This document shows, one piece after another, positions 17,411 through 26,127 of a stretch of 64,000 nucleotides of DNA. Position 1 is the stretch's first letter; every line of letters begins with the position of its first letter. The DNA comes from Natrarchaeobius halalkaliphilus (GTDB taxonomy: Archaea > Halobacteriota > Halobacteria > Halobacteriales > Natrialbaceae). The position numbers and the translations under genes were made by a program. The notes below the pieces were generated by a model. That model saw only the letters and a program-made list of their open reading frames with translations, was not told where the DNA came from and ran no database searches. The stretch spans positions 62,001 to 126,000 of the forward strand of contig NZ_REFY01000002.1 in assembly GCF_003841485.1 (NCBI RefSeq), read 5' to 3'.

Positions 17411-18142
17411 TCAGGCATCGCCCGGTCGTCCGGTTTCTGGCGTTTGGGTCCTCGAGCGGACGACGCGGTAGGCCGGTCCGGCGAGCAAGAGCGTAGCCGC
17501 GACCCCGCAGGCGAGCGTTAACGCGAGTCCGAGCCCGCCGAATCCGTCCGTCGTGATCGTCGCCGCCGACGCGCCGACGACGACGCCGGCGATCGTCCAC
17601 GGGAGCTCTCCGAGTGCCGTCCCGACGACGAGGTGACGAAGTTTGACCCCGCTTAGGGCCGCCGCACACGTCGAGACGTCGGATGGAATCGGCGCGAGCC
17701 GTGATACGGTGACGCCGCGTATCGGCCCTGTAGTCCGGTAGTATCGGGTAACGGCTCCACTGATACGGTCAAGCGGTCCCCACGCGGTCTCGAGAGAACT
17801 GTCAGCTGTGGCCGAACTCCCGTTCGACGCGACGAACCAGCGAGCGGCCAGAAAGACGGGAACGACCGTTACGACGACGCCGACGATGGCGATCGGAACG
17901 CCGAGGGCGATCCCGTAGCCGTAGCCGACGACGATCGACAGCGGCGTCGTTGGCCAGGCGAACAGCGGTCGAACGAGGTAGAGCCCGGCGACGGTGAGAG
18001 CGAACAACCCCGGATCGGCCGCCAGTGACTCGAGGAACCCGGCCATCGCTGCAGGCGAGACGAGCAAGCCGGCGGTGACGATCGCGGCGACGAGTAGCAG
18101 GCCGACGAACGCCCGCCTCGAAACCGACGCTACCAGCGACAT
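17411..18142 (-). CDS. TVP38/TMEM64 (VTT-domain) membrane protein
   Basis: Integral membrane protein of 243 residues in the DedA-like VTT superfamily, whose eukaryotic members scramble lipids and whose prokaryotic members support envelope lipid recycling. The domain core is visible as RPLFAWPTTPLSIVVGYGYG (about residues 56-75) and the later conserved segment RLAPIPSDVSTCAAALSGV. I start it at the ATG at 18142; the longer frame begins at a TTG within the divergent promoter region. Function here is inferred from the family only. Confidence 0.82.
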   Translation of the reverse strand: MSLVASVSRRAFVGLLLVAAIVTAGLLVSPAAMAGFLESLAADPGLFALTVAGLYLVRPLFAWPTTPLSIVVGYGYGIALGVPIAIVGVVVTVVPVFLAARWFVASNGSSATADSSLETAWGPLDRISGAVTRYYRTTGPIRGVTVSRLAPIPSDVSTCAAALSGVKLRHLVVGTALGELPWTIAGVVVGASAATITTDGFGGLGLALTLACGVAATLLLAGPAYRVVRSRTQTPETGRPGDA

Positions 18143-18222
18143 CGCCCGGAGTTTTTCCTCGAGTACCGAAGCTCTTGTGCTCCGTCTCGCGGTACCCAAT
18201 TCGAGAGTGGATCGACGCAACG

Positions 18223-18228
18223 TTTATT
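18223..18228 (+). promoter_or_regulatory. TATA box of the DUF5830 gene
   Basis: TTTATT centred 28 bases before the ATG at 18254, giving a leaderless mRNA. The divergent VTT-domain gene starts about 80 bases away. Confidence 0.55.
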
Positions 18229-18253
18229 CGATCCGAGCCGACAGCACCTATCG

Positions 18254-18676
18254 ATGGACCGCGAGGGGAACGATCGACGAGAGCGCCGGAACGATCGAAC
18301 GAACCGAGAGGAGCGCGCTCACCTCGATGACCGTGTTCGACTGGGACTCGCCTTGCTCGAGCGTCTCGAGCACGAGTCGCTGTCGCTGGCCGACGTCGTC
18401 GACCGTATCGAGACGGTTACGGCCGACCCGACGGTAACCCGGACGATTCTCGACGAAGCCGAGCTTCGGGGAATCGTCGAGCGCGACGACGGTATTGTCC
18501 GGCCGAAAAGCCGCCAGTACGTCCGCTTCGGACGGGACGTGATCACGAAAGAGGGCGAGTTCTCCTGTCGGCGCTGTGGCTCGAGTCTCTCGACGGGCTA
18601 CTTTATCGATCTGGAGGCGGGCGAACTCGGTCCGTTCGGCTCGTCGTGCGTACGGAAGGTAACGGGTCGGGAATGA
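18254..18676 (+). CDS. DUF5830 protein, winged-helix plus zinc knuckle
   Basis: A 140-residue haloarchaeal protein. The first 22 residues are highly charged. Residues about 23-85 resemble a winged helix (LLERLEHESLSLADVVDRIE and ILDEAELRGIVERDDGIVRP), suggesting DNA binding. The C-terminal part has a CRRCG knuckle (about residues 98-102) and a later lone cysteine (SSCVRK), which could complete a zinc site. The target is unknown. It appears monocistronic. Confidence 0.72.
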   Translation: MDREGNDRRERRNDRTNREERAHLDDRVRLGLALLERLEHESLSLADVVDRIETVTADPTVTRTILDEAELRGIVERDDGIVRPKSRQYVRFGRDVITKEGEFSCRRCGSSLSTGYFIDLEAGELGPFGSSCVRKVTGRE

Positions 18677-18798
18677 CGGGACGGAGAGCGAGACGCTACG
18701 ACGGCGACGCACAGTGGGAGGCGATAGACCGAGGCTGTCGGCGGCGGAGACGAACGTGACCGACAACGTATGTAGTCGAGCCGCCAACAGATTCCCGT

Positions 18799-19866
18799 AT
18801 GACGGCAACTCCGTTCGATCTCGATCGCCTCGAAGAGCTAACCGAGACGAGTGGCGTCCCAGGCTACGAAGACCGGGTGCGCGAACTCGTCGTCAGGGCG
18901 TTCGAAGAGAGCGTCGACCGAGTCCGAACCGATGCGATGGGGAACGTCGTCGGAACGCTCGAGGGTGAATCGGACTACTCGGTCGCCGTCGCGGCCCACA
19001 TGGACGAGATCGGCTTTATGGTCCGTCACGTCCGCGGCGACGAGGACGGCTTTGGCTTCCTCGAACTGGACGCACTCGGCGGCTGGGACGCCCGCGTACT
19101 GAAAGCTCAGCGCGTGACGATCCACGCCGAGGACGGCGATCTTCCGGGCGTTATCGGATCGCCTCCCCCACACACGCTCGACGAGGAAGATCGTGAGAAG
19201 ATCCCCGAAGTGGAGGACGCGTTCGTCGACGTCGGACTCCCCTACGACGAGGTCACAGAACGCGTCTCGCCCGGTGATCTCGTGACGATGAATCAGACCA
19301 CGAAACTCGTCGGTGAGACGATCACCGGCAAAGCGCTCGACGACCGGGTCTGTCTGTTCGCCATGCTCGAGGCCGCCCGGCGGATCGACGATCCCGCCGT
19401 CACGATTCACTTCTGTGCGACGGTTCAGGAGGAAGTCGGCATCCGCGGCGCTCGTGCGCTCGGCGTCGACGTCGATCCCGACCTGGCGATCGCACTGGAC
19501 GTCACCGTCGCCAACGACGTCCCCGGGTTCAAACGGGGCGAACACGTCACCGAACTGGGTGAGGGGACGGCGATCAAACTCAAAGACTCGAGTGTCATCA
19601 CCAGTCCCAAGGTTCACCGTCGGATGACAGCCGTTGCCGAGGAGGCGGGGATCGATTGCCAACTCGAGATCCTCCCCGCCGGAGGCACCGACACGGCGGG
19701 GTTTCAACACACCGCCGGGGCGAAACCCGTCGGCGCGATCTCGGTACCGACGCGGTACTTACACACCGTTACGGAAACGGCCCACGTCGACGACGTCGCG
19801 GCGACGATCGATCTCCTCGAGGCGTTCCTCGAGACCGAAGACGGCGAACACGAGTATACGCTGTAA
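18799..19866 (+). CDS. M42-family metallopeptidase (TET/glutamyl aminopeptidase type)
   Basis: Cytoplasmic di-metal aminopeptidase of 355 residues, of the family that forms tetrahedral dodecamers trimming peptides after the proteasome. The metal and catalytic residues lie in VAAHMDEIGFMV (first histidine and aspartate), GKALDDRVCLFAML (bridging aspartate), CATVQEEVGIRGARAL (catalytic and ligand glutamates), and a last histidine in RYLHTVTE. The length is normal. It converges with the HemK2-type gene, the two stops 10 bases apart. Confidence 0.92.
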   Translation: MTATPFDLDRLEELTETSGVPGYEDRVRELVVRAFEESVDRVRTDAMGNVVGTLEGESDYSVAVAAHMDEIGFMVRHVRGDEDGFGFLELDALGGWDARVLKAQRVTIHAEDGDLPGVIGSPPPHTLDEEDREKIPEVEDAFVDVGLPYDEVTERVSPGDLVTMNQTTKLVGETITGKALDDRVCLFAMLEAARRIDDPAVTIHFCATVQEEVGIRGARALGVDVDPDLAIALDVTVANDVPGFKRGEHVTELGEGTAIKLKDSSVITSPKVHRRMTAVAEEAGIDCQLEILPAGGTDTAGFQHTAGAKPVGAISVPTRYLHTVTETAHVDDVAATIDLLEAFLETEDGEHEYTL

Positions 19867-19876
19867 CGGCCGCTCG

Positions 19877-20494
19877 TCAGCGAACCAGTTTGAGGATCGA
19901 CAGCGTCTCGAACGGAAACGACTCCTCAGCGAGAGCGACGGCGCTGAATCCCTCCCGTCCGGCTCGCTCGACGACCCCGTCGACGCCGGTGAGGCTGCTG
20001 ACCAGCAAATAAACGACGCCCGCGGGCGCGAGCACCCGGCCGACGTCCTCGAGAAACGGGTCGATGACGGCCCGGCCGTCTTCCCCGCCCGAGAGCGCAC
20101 GCTCCATCCAGTCGTCCCACTCGGTATCCGGCTCCGTCGGGAGATAGGGTGGATTGAACAGGACGGCGTCGAAGACGTCGTCCGCGAACGCAGAGACCAG
20201 GTCGGCACGAACCGCCTCGAGTCCGTCCCGGCGAGCCTGTCGAACCGCGTGAGGGTTCAGGTCCGAGGCGATCACGCGCGCGCTCGTCTCGCTTGCGACG
20301 CGGCTGGCGACGTAGCCCGACCCGGTCCCGACCTCGAGGACGAGCCGTCGATCGTCGGGACGACCCGTCGTCCGCCCGCGTTCGCAATCCCGGTCTCGGT
20401 CTATCCCCTCACAGGCGGCCTCAGCGAGCAGCTGCGAGTCCTCGGCCGGCTGGTAGACGTCCGTCTCGAGACCGCGTCGCTCTCCGAGATCCAT
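19877..20494 (-). CDS. HemK2/Mtq2-type protein methyltransferase
   Basis: A 205-residue SAM methyltransferase. The SAM loop is LEVGTGSGYVASRVA (about residues 53-67) and the catalytic motif is NPPYLPTEPD (about 114-123), the NPPY signature of enzymes that methylate glutamine in release factors. The archaeal homologue works with Trm112 and modifies aRF1 or other proteins. Its start overlaps the MscS stop by one base (TAATG). It belongs to the rpl21e-rpoF-DUF655-rsmA neighbourhood, from which the MscS gene separates it. Confidence 0.88.
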   Translation of the reverse strand: MDLGERRGLETDVYQPAEDSQLLAEAACEGIDRDRDCERGRTTGRPDDRRLVLEVGTGSGYVASRVASETSARVIASDLNPHAVRQARRDGLEAVRADLVSAFADDVFDAVLFNPPYLPTEPDTEWDDWMERALSGGEDGRAVIDPFLEDVGRVLAPAGVVYLLVSSLTGVDGVVERAGREGFSAVALAEESFPFETLSILKLVR

Positions 20495-21696
20495 TATCCG
20501 TCCTCCGGTTGCGTCATCCGATACTCTCGTGGTTCGGTCGGTTCGTCCGCCGATGCATCCGAGTCGCTTCGAGGCGATACGTCGTCCTCCGAGTCGCTTC
20601 GGCCGTCGTCGGTGGCGTCGACGTGGACCGCGGTCCCGTCTCGACCGGAAAGTTCGCGCTGGGGGAACGGAATGCCGATATTCTCGTCCTCGAATCGTCG
20701 TTTGATCGCGCCGATCGCCGCGGTTCGAGCCTTCCAGCGACGTTGTGAACTCGGATTGTCGATCCAGAATCGGACCCCGAGAACGATGGCGGAGTCACCG
20801 AAGCGCTTCGTGACGACCTGCGTTCCCGGTGCCGAGAGCGAATGCTCGAGCTCGGAGACGGCGGCTTCGGCCAGTTCGCCGGCCCGTTCGACGTCGCTGC
20901 CGTAGTCGACGCCGACGTCGATCTCGATCCGAAGTCGACCGCGTTTCGTTCGATTAGTCACCATGCTCGAGGCGACGAGATCGTTCGGGACCATCACGTA
21001 CTCGCCGTCGAAAGAGCGGATTCGCGTATTGACGATCGAGATGTCGGTGACGATCCCCTCTCTGTCCTCGACTTCGATCCAGTCACCGATCTCGAACGGC
21101 CGGTCGAACATCAGGACGAACCCGGAGAGCACCGTCCCGAGCGTCTGTCGGGCGGCCATTCCAACGACGATTCCGAGGAAGCCAGCCCCGACGAGAAGCC
21201 CGCTCAGATCGTCGATCCAGACGCCGAGGACGACGACGAGCGAAACCGACCAGATGATCACCTGTGCGATCCGATGAGAGATTTCGCGCTGGTGATCGGT
21301 GACCGCCGACGCCGAGCCGAGGAGTTCGTCGAGGATTCGCTTGACGAACCGACGGAAGATCAGCGTTCCGACGATGAGGATGAACGACACGACTGCGCGA
21401 GCGAGTATCTGCCCACCCATGTCGAGTTCGTCGTAGCCCTGACGGAGCGTTTCGGTCTGGTCCCAGACGCCGATGACGACAGCGAGTGCCACCACGAACG
21501 TGGCGGTGAGAAGTACCGTCGACGCGATGTCGCCGTAGAGCGGTTTGGTCCGCTCGCTGATCCACGACTGCACCCTCCGATAGGAAAGAAGAACCAACAA
21601 CAGGAGCGTCGCCGCTCCGACGGTCACCGCGACCTTGAGCTCCGTCGTCTCGACGGATCGAGCCAGCCAATCGAGCCCCGCCAGCACCTCAGACAT
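20494..21696 (-). CDS. MscS-family mechanosensitive channel
   Basis: A 400-residue channel protein protecting cells from osmotic downshock. It has about five membrane segments in the first 190 residues, a pore-lining helix followed by the VGMAARQTLGTVLSGFVLMF signature, then the beta domain beginning DRPFEIGDWIEVEDREGIVTDI, and an acidic, disordered C-terminal tail of about 55 residues. The first base of the next gene overlaps its stop codon, so HemK2 is likely co-translated. Confidence 0.92.
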   Translation of the reverse strand: MSEVLAGLDWLARSVETTELKVAVTVGAATLLLLVLLSYRRVQSWISERTKPLYGDIASTVLLTATFVVALAVVIGVWDQTETLRQGYDELDMGGQILARAVVSFILIVGTLIFRRFVKRILDELLGSASAVTDHQREISHRIAQVIIWSVSLVVVLGVWIDDLSGLLVGAGFLGIVVGMAARQTLGTVLSGFVLMFDRPFEIGDWIEVEDREGIVTDISIVNTRIRSFDGEYVMVPNDLVASSMVTNRTKRGRLRIEIDVGVDYGSDVERAGELAEAAVSELEHSLSAPGTQVVTKRFGDSAIVLGVRFWIDNPSSQRRWKARTAAIGAIKRRFEDENIGIPFPQRELSGRDGTAVHVDATDDGRSDSEDDVSPRSDSDASADEPTEPREYRMTQPEDG

Positions 21697-21817
21697 GGGA
21701 TATCTCGTCTTTCAGCCTGTCGTTCGCGCAGCTTTGAGTATCCGTCGGTCGGTGCTTCTCGGGAAAGCCGAGGCCATTTGTCGACACGTCTGGAATCCGT
21801 TCTCGACGGCCTCTAGG

Positions 21818-22717
21818 TCAGTTCGATCCGTCGGGCGAGTCGACGGTGAGTGCGAGCTGTGTCAGTTCGGCAAACGCCGCGGGCGACATCGCGTCGGGTC
21901 GCTTTCGGAGGACCGCTTCGTCGGTCGCTTCGACGACCGCTTCCGGATCGGAGAGTCCCGAGATGTGTGCCGTATTCCGAATGCCGTTGCGGATCGTCTT
22001 GCGCCGCTGGGTGAACAGCGCCTTGACGAATCGAAAGAAAAAGTCCTCGTCGTCGACCTCGTAGTCCGGTTCGGCGGGAACGGCGCGGATCACCGCGCTC
22101 TGGACCGCCGGCTGCGGGGAAAACGCCTGTCGAGGGACCGTCTCGACGAGTTCGACGTCGGCATAGTGCTGGGTCGACACCGAGAGTCGACCGTACTCGG
22201 ACGTTCCGGGTTCTGCGACCATTCGTTCGGCGAACTCCCGTTGGAACATCAACACCAGCGGACGCTGTTCGGGGAGCAGTCGGAACGTAATCTCGCTCGA
22301 GACGCCGTAAGGAAGGTTCGACACCGAAGCGCTGAACTCGGGAAGAGCGACCTCGAGAGCGTCGCCTTCGATCACCGTCAACCGGCCGGCGTCGATCTGC
22401 TCAGCGAACTCCTCGCGTAAGAACGCAGCCAGGTCGGGATCGCGCTCGACGACGGTTACCCCTCCGTCGACGGATCGGTCCCCCTCGTCGCGATCGGCTC
22501 CGGTCCCACCGTCGCCGGCCGCCGCGAGCAAGCGATCCGTCAGCGCTCCCGTCCCGCCGCCGATCTCGAGGACGTGTGACGTGTCGGCGTCGATATCGGT
22601 CAGATAGGTCGGTAAGCGATCGAGCACGCGATCGTCGACCAGAAAGTGCTGGTCGCGGTCCGGATTGCCACGAACGCCCGCCCTGGCGATCAGCGCGTCA
22701 GGATCTCTCGGTTTCAT
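21818..22717 (-). CDS. rsmA: 16S rRNA dimethyladenosine transferase
   Basis: KsgA-family enzyme that dimethylates the two adenines near the 3' end of 16S rRNA during small-subunit assembly. The 299-residue protein starts at ATG 22717 (MKPRDPDALIARAG), shows QHFLVDDRVLDRL, the SAM loop HVLEIGGGTGALTDRLL and the catalytic NLPYGVSSEITFRLL. An insertion of about 20 acidic/glycine-rich residues follows the SAM loop (GDGGTGADRDEGDRSVDGG), longer than in most relatives. The frame stays open for 170 codons upstream, antisense-like and not part of the gene. Confidence 0.94.
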   Translation of the reverse strand: MKPRDPDALIARAGVRGNPDRDQHFLVDDRVLDRLPTYLTDIDADTSHVLEIGGGTGALTDRLLAAAGDGGTGADRDEGDRSVDGGVTVVERDPDLAAFLREEFAEQIDAGRLTVIEGDALEVALPEFSASVSNLPYGVSSEITFRLLPEQRPLVLMFQREFAERMVAEPGTSEYGRLSVSTQHYADVELVETVPRQAFSPQPAVQSAVIRAVPAEPDYEVDDEDFFFRFVKALFTQRRKTIRNGIRNTAHISGLSDPEAVVEATDEAVLRKRPDAMSPAAFAELTQLALTVDSPDGSN

Positions 22718-22832
22718 TACCGGGGGTTCGGAAGCGACGGGTGTAAACGCACCGTCTCGTGGCTGGAGGATCGCACCGCGACGGCCGTGCGTGATCTGCA
22801 CCCGTCGCCTACTCGAACTCACTGCGGTAACT

Positions 22833-23243
22833 TCACAGCGGTTTTTCGATGACGTATCCCCACCGTTCGTACTCTCGGTCCTCGTAGTACTGGTGGACGT
22901 CCGCCTTCTCGAGTGGGGATGCCAGTGCAACGTACTCACAGTCGTTGTCCGCCGCCCACTCCTCGACGAACTCGATAAGTGCGCTCCCGTGTCCCTCGCC
23001 CCGTCGAGGTTCGTCCACGACGAGGTCGTAGAGCCAGGCGTGGCAAGCGTGATGGAGAACGTCGCGAACGAGGACGCCCGCGACGCCGACGAGTTCGTCG
23101 TCTTCGAACCGGCCGAACAGGTGGTAATCGTCGTTCTCCGTCCACTCGAGGATATCCTCCGGATCGGCGTCGCTCCAGAGCTGTCGGAGGATCGCCACCG
23201 CAGCATCGCGCTCGGATTCGTCCGCAAGCGTTCGAATCGTCAT
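22833..23243 (-). CDS. GNAT-family N-acetyltransferase
   Basis: A 136-residue acetyltransferase with the single-domain GNAT fold. The acetyl-CoA loop reads VDEPRRGEGHGSALIEFV (about residues 77-94) and the C-terminal strand is EYERWGYVIEKPL. Start at ATG 23243 (MTIRTLADESERDAA). Substrate unknown. It is inserted between the DUF655 gene and rsmA, which are adjacent in many archaea, so it may be a later arrival or simply tolerated in the cluster. Confidence 0.85.
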   Translation of the reverse strand: MTIRTLADESERDAAVAILRQLWSDADPEDILEWTENDDYHLFGRFEDDELVGVAGVLVRDVLHHACHAWLYDLVVDEPRRGEGHGSALIEFVEEWAADNDCEYVALASPLEKADVHQYYEDREYERWGYVIEKPL

Positions 23244-23317
23244 GAAGCGACGTGGACGCCGACGACACAAATACGTTGTCGGGGTGTGGCAGTCGTTCGC
23301 AAAAAGCGCAGTAGTGG

Positions 23318-23917
23318 CTACTGGGTTCGGTCCTGTTCTTCGCGGCGACCGACGAACGTCTGGTACTTCAGATCGTCGTCGCGCAGTTCCTCGAGAATGC
23401 GCTCGACGAGGATATCGTCGGGATCGTGCAGCCCGGAGACTCGCTCCGTGAGTTCCTCGAAGCTTTCGAAGGGTTTTCGCTTTCGTTCGTCGAGGATACC
23501 GTTTCGAAGCTTCTTGCCGATCCCGGGCAACAAATTCAGCTGGTGAAGGCGCAACGTAATCGGCTGAGCGTCGTTATAGAAGTCGACGAATCGTTCTTCG
23601 TCCTCCTCGACGATATCCTGGACGACGTACTCGAGTTCCGTCTGTGCTCCGGAGGACAGGTCGTCGTACTCGACTCGGTGTGACTCGGTGACGATGTCGC
23701 GCTCGTCGGCCGGCTCGACGACGACTTCGCTACCGATCGTGAGGCGTTCGTCCTCGTCGAAGGCGACCTGATAGAGCTGAAAGTCGTCGATACCGAGAGC
23801 GTACCCTGCCGGGGACTTTTCGTACTGCGGTCGTCCGTCGTCCGACAGACCATGTGCAAGGTAATCCAATACGACCGCGCGCCGAACGTCCATCCCGTCG
23901 CTGTCGGCTTCGCTCAT
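23318..23917 (-). CDS. DUF655 protein with helix-hairpin-helix
   Basis: A 199-residue archaeal protein of unknown function found beside rpoF and rpl21e. The N-terminal half is strand-rich and OB-like (DFQLYQVAFDEDERLTIGSE). The C-terminal half contains a helix-hairpin-helix (LHQLNLLPGIGKKLRNGILD, about residues 118-137), which normally binds nucleic acid without sequence specificity. Start at ATG 23917. The cluster position suggests a role in transcription or ribosome assembly. Confidence 0.87.
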   Translation of the reverse strand: MSEADSDGMDVRRAVVLDYLAHGLSDDGRPQYEKSPAGYALGIDDFQLYQVAFDEDERLTIGSEVVVEPADERDIVTESHRVEYDDLSSGAQTELEYVVQDIVEEDEERFVDFYNDAQPITLRLHQLNLLPGIGKKLRNGILDERKRKPFESFEELTERVSGLHDPDDILVERILEELRDDDLKYQTFVGRREEQDRTQ

Positions 23918-23962
23918 TGTCAGCCGATACGGCGACGGCACACTTAAAGAGTTGGCTCGATT

Positions 23963-24319
23963 TCAGGCGTACCGCGCGACGGCGTTGAGTATGTCGTCGA
24001 GTTCGTCCCCCGACAGCGAGTACCGCTGCTGTGCGTAGACCGATCGAAGCTCGTCTCGGTTTCTCGGGAGCAGGTTCGCGATCTTGTAGGCGGTCGGCTC
24101 GTCGACTTTCTCGAGTTCGCGGAGGTCCTCGACGAGCTGTTGGGCCTCCTCGGGCTCGAGATGGGTGAACCGGTTGACGTGCTCGATCGCTCGTGCAAGC
24201 TCGTAGGGGAGCTCGCGGTCCTCGTCCAGTGCGCGCTCGGATTCGATGTCGGCGAGAAGTTCCTTCGTTTCCGACACCGTAAGGAACTCCTCGTCGACGA
24301 TCTCTTTGAAGATCGTCAT
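23963..24319 (-). CDS. rpoF: RNA polymerase subunit Rpo4 (RPB4-like)
   Basis: The 118-residue F subunit (Rpo4) forms the polymerase stalk with Rpo7 and helps open-complex formation and RNA binding. The N-terminal YxTVSETKELLADIE-type motif and the C-terminal HRDC-like helical domain (EKVDEPTAYKIANLLPRNRD) are characteristic. It starts 17 bases after the rpl21e stop and is in the same operon; the DUF655 gene follows after 45 bases. Confidence 0.93.
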   Translation of the reverse strand: MTIFKEIVDEEFLTVSETKELLADIESERALDEDRELPYELARAIEHVNRFTHLEPEEAQQLVEDLRELEKVDEPTAYKIANLLPRNRDELRSVYAQQRYSLSGDELDDILNAVARYA

Positions 24320-24336
24320 TCAGTATACTCTCCGTC

Positions 24337-24645
24337 TCAGACGCGGTCTTCCGACCGGTCCTGTGCGCGCAGGTGGGCTGCTGTGACGATCAGGGTCTTT
24401 TCCTTACCGCCGTCGGTGATCTGAACCTTGAACGCGTTCCCCTGTTTGCCGACGACTTCGCCGGTCTGGCCGTCGAAGCGCGGGTGGTATCGGCCCTTGT
24501 GGACGCTCGGGTCGATCTTCAGGTGAACCATCTCACCGGTTTCGTACTGCTGAATCGCACGCTGTGGTGGGGACGTTCCCCGATCTCGAGGATCGTTCGA
24601 TAGCTTGTTCCGCGTTCCCTGACGAGGGCCACTGGAGTTGGGCAT
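24337..24645 (-). CDS. rpl21e: 50S ribosomal protein L21e
   Basis: A 102-residue large-subunit protein specific to archaea and eukaryotes. It begins [18 protein letters not shown] and contains the family core [20 protein letters not shown] and [14 protein letters not shown]. It is the first gene of the rpl21e-rpoF-DUF655 operon; the 159-base gap upstream is shared with the divergent 142-residue gene. Confidence 0.96.
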   Translation of the reverse strand: MPNSSGPRQGTRNKLSNDPRDRGTSPPQRAIQQYETGEMVHLKIDPSVHKGRYHPRFDGQTGEVVGKQGNAFKVQITDGGKEKTLIVTAAHLRAQDRSEDRV

Positions 24646-24804
24646 AGTCGTACGACCCTCTTACTTGGTGATGGTTATAAAACGCACGTTCCGCGCTCGC
24701 CGGCCACGTTACTCTACGTCGGCCGGACGAACCGGTTCGTACTCCGGGAAAACGACTCCGACGGAACGGAATTCTCATCGGCCTCGAGCGATAACCCCTC
24801 ACCA

Positions 24805-25233
24805 ATGCGTCTCGAACTCCGCGTCTGTCAGCACTGTCTCGACGGCGACCACGCAGGCCATCACAAATCGACGTTGTTGCAGGACATGGTCAACTGCGCT
24901 GAGCGAATCGAGGAGTACAAACACGTTCTCGATCTCGATGCGGTCCACATTCGGACGGTTCGAGACGACGAGCCTGGCAAGCCGGAGGCGCTTCCCGTCG
25001 TCTCCGCGACGATCCAAAACGATCAGATCGTCCTGAACGATACGCAACTCGTCGCGGAAGGACAGGACGGACACATGCTCCTCTATGCCCATCCGGACGA
25101 CATCCTGACGGTGCTCGCCGGCAACGTCGACGAGATCAGCAAGGCGGTCAACGAAGACGTGACCGTCGAGCTGTCGGATCCGGGCGCGAAGATCGTCTCT
25201 CAGGCGAATCTCGGGGCAAACCGCGACCGGTAG
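24805..25233 (+). CDS. Conserved haloarchaeal protein, 142 residues
   Basis: I do not recognise a named family. The N-terminus has CQHCLDGDH (Cys8, Cys11) with nearby histidines that could bind a metal. The middle is strand-helix (VVSATIQNDQIVLNDTQLV) and the C-terminal half is acidic and helical (HPDDILTVLAGNVDEI). No membrane segment or signal peptide. It is divergent from rpl21e and convergent with the elongation-factor gene. Confidence 0.6.
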   Translation: MRLELRVCQHCLDGDHAGHHKSTLLQDMVNCAERIEEYKHVLDLDAVHIRTVRDDEPGKPEALPVVSATIQNDQIVLNDTQLVAEGQDGHMLLYAHPDDILTVLAGNVDEISKAVNEDVTVELSDPGAKIVSQANLGANRDR

Positions 25234-25383
25234 CGTCTCGAGGTTCCATCACTCACAGAGTTCGACGCGTCCCGTTCGACGTGTGTTCGAACGGTTCGAA
25301 ATCGGCAGTCACTCTAGGGCGTCCGCTCCCGCGAGGCTCCAAATCGATAGCGCGAAAAACGAATCAGCGATGTAGCGTCGGCG

Positions 25384-25650
25384 CTAGATGCGGCCGACGT
25401 TCTCGACGCCGACACTTTCGACGCCGTCGACTTCGGTGAAGTTCTCTTCGACGGTCTCCGTTCCACCCGAGCCGTCCGGGACGATCACGGTGGGATAGAG
25501 CGCAACGAGGCCGAAAGCGACTTCTTCGCGTTCGACGCCGTTGATCTTTGCACCCTCGGGGAGAGAGCTCTCGAGACGCTCCTGGAGCACATCGAGGTCG
25601 ATTTCGGGACTATTCGGCATTACCTTGATTTTGGCGGCTACTTTTCCCAT
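25384..25650 (-). CDS. Elongation factor 1-beta
   Basis: aEF-1 beta, the guanine nucleotide exchange factor that recharges aEF-1 alpha with GTP in translation. The 88-residue length is standard. It reads [20 protein letters not shown] and continues through [20 protein letters not shown], the ferredoxin-like fold of the family. The start ATG at 25650 lies eight bases after the zinc-finger gene stop, and this two-gene order is conserved in haloarchaea. Confidence 0.95.
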   Translation of the reverse strand: MGKVAAKIKVMPNSPEIDLDVLQERLESSLPEGAKINGVEREEVAFGLVALYPTVIVPDGSGGTETVEENFTEVDGVESVGVENVGRI

Positions 25651-25658
25651 CGTAGAGA

Positions 25659-25838
25659 TCAGGGTCCGGTGAACCCACACTTGGAGCACTCGTAGAGGTT
25701 GCTTTGCTTTCGGCACTTGGCACAGCGGTATATCTGGGCACCACAGTCCGGGCACTTGAACGCGGCTGCGTTCGTCCCAGCGATGTTGATCCCACAGGAA
25801 ACGCAGGACCGAATCTCGCGGTCGTCCGTCGTACTCAT
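25659..25838 (-). CDS. HVO_2753-type zinc-finger protein
   Basis: A 59-residue protein with two zinc sites built from four CxxC knuckles: RSCVSCG, KCPDCG, RCAKCRK and ECSKCGF. It closely resembles the Haloferax volcanii small protein HVO_2753, studied for effects on swarming and biofilm formation (from memory). Start is ATG 25838. It is the first gene of a pair with aEF-1 beta, suggesting a link to translation. Confidence 0.88.
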   Translation of the reverse strand: MSTTDDREIRSCVSCGINIAGTNAAAFKCPDCGAQIYRCAKCRKQSNLYECSKCGFTGP

Positions 25839-25861
25839 ACCCACCTCTTCCCGCTCGCTGT

Positions 25862-25867
25862 TTTTAA
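25862..25867 (-). promoter_or_regulatory. TATA box of the zinc-finger/aEF-1 beta operon
   Basis: On the minus strand, GGTTAAAAAC is centred about 26 bases before the ATG at 25838, the position expected for a leaderless transcript. The remaining 260 bases up to nreA contain no gene that I can support. Confidence 0.55.
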
Positions 25868-26127
25868 CCGTTGTCTTTCGGCGGTTCGGTGATGACCGTT
25901 CGGGGATCCGACGACCGGGATCGATGTGATCGGTAGCCGAGTCACTGGTAGGGGTATTTTCCGAGTCAGAGAACGCAGTTATAGTTCTTTATTAGCTGAG
26001 CAAATAATTCGAGTACGGCCTGCTGCCGGTGGTAGTGCCCGATCGCCGGACTGGCCGTGCCTCTGACACTTTCTCGGTTACAGCGCAGTCTCAACATTCA
26101 AAACCGACCGAGCCGTACACTCTGTGA

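Noticed and set aside
22718-23227. A longer rsmA reading upstream of ATG 22717
   Set aside because: The extension is Ser/Thr/Arg-rich and overlaps the GNAT gene in another frame; the KsgA family starts near MKPRDPDAL.
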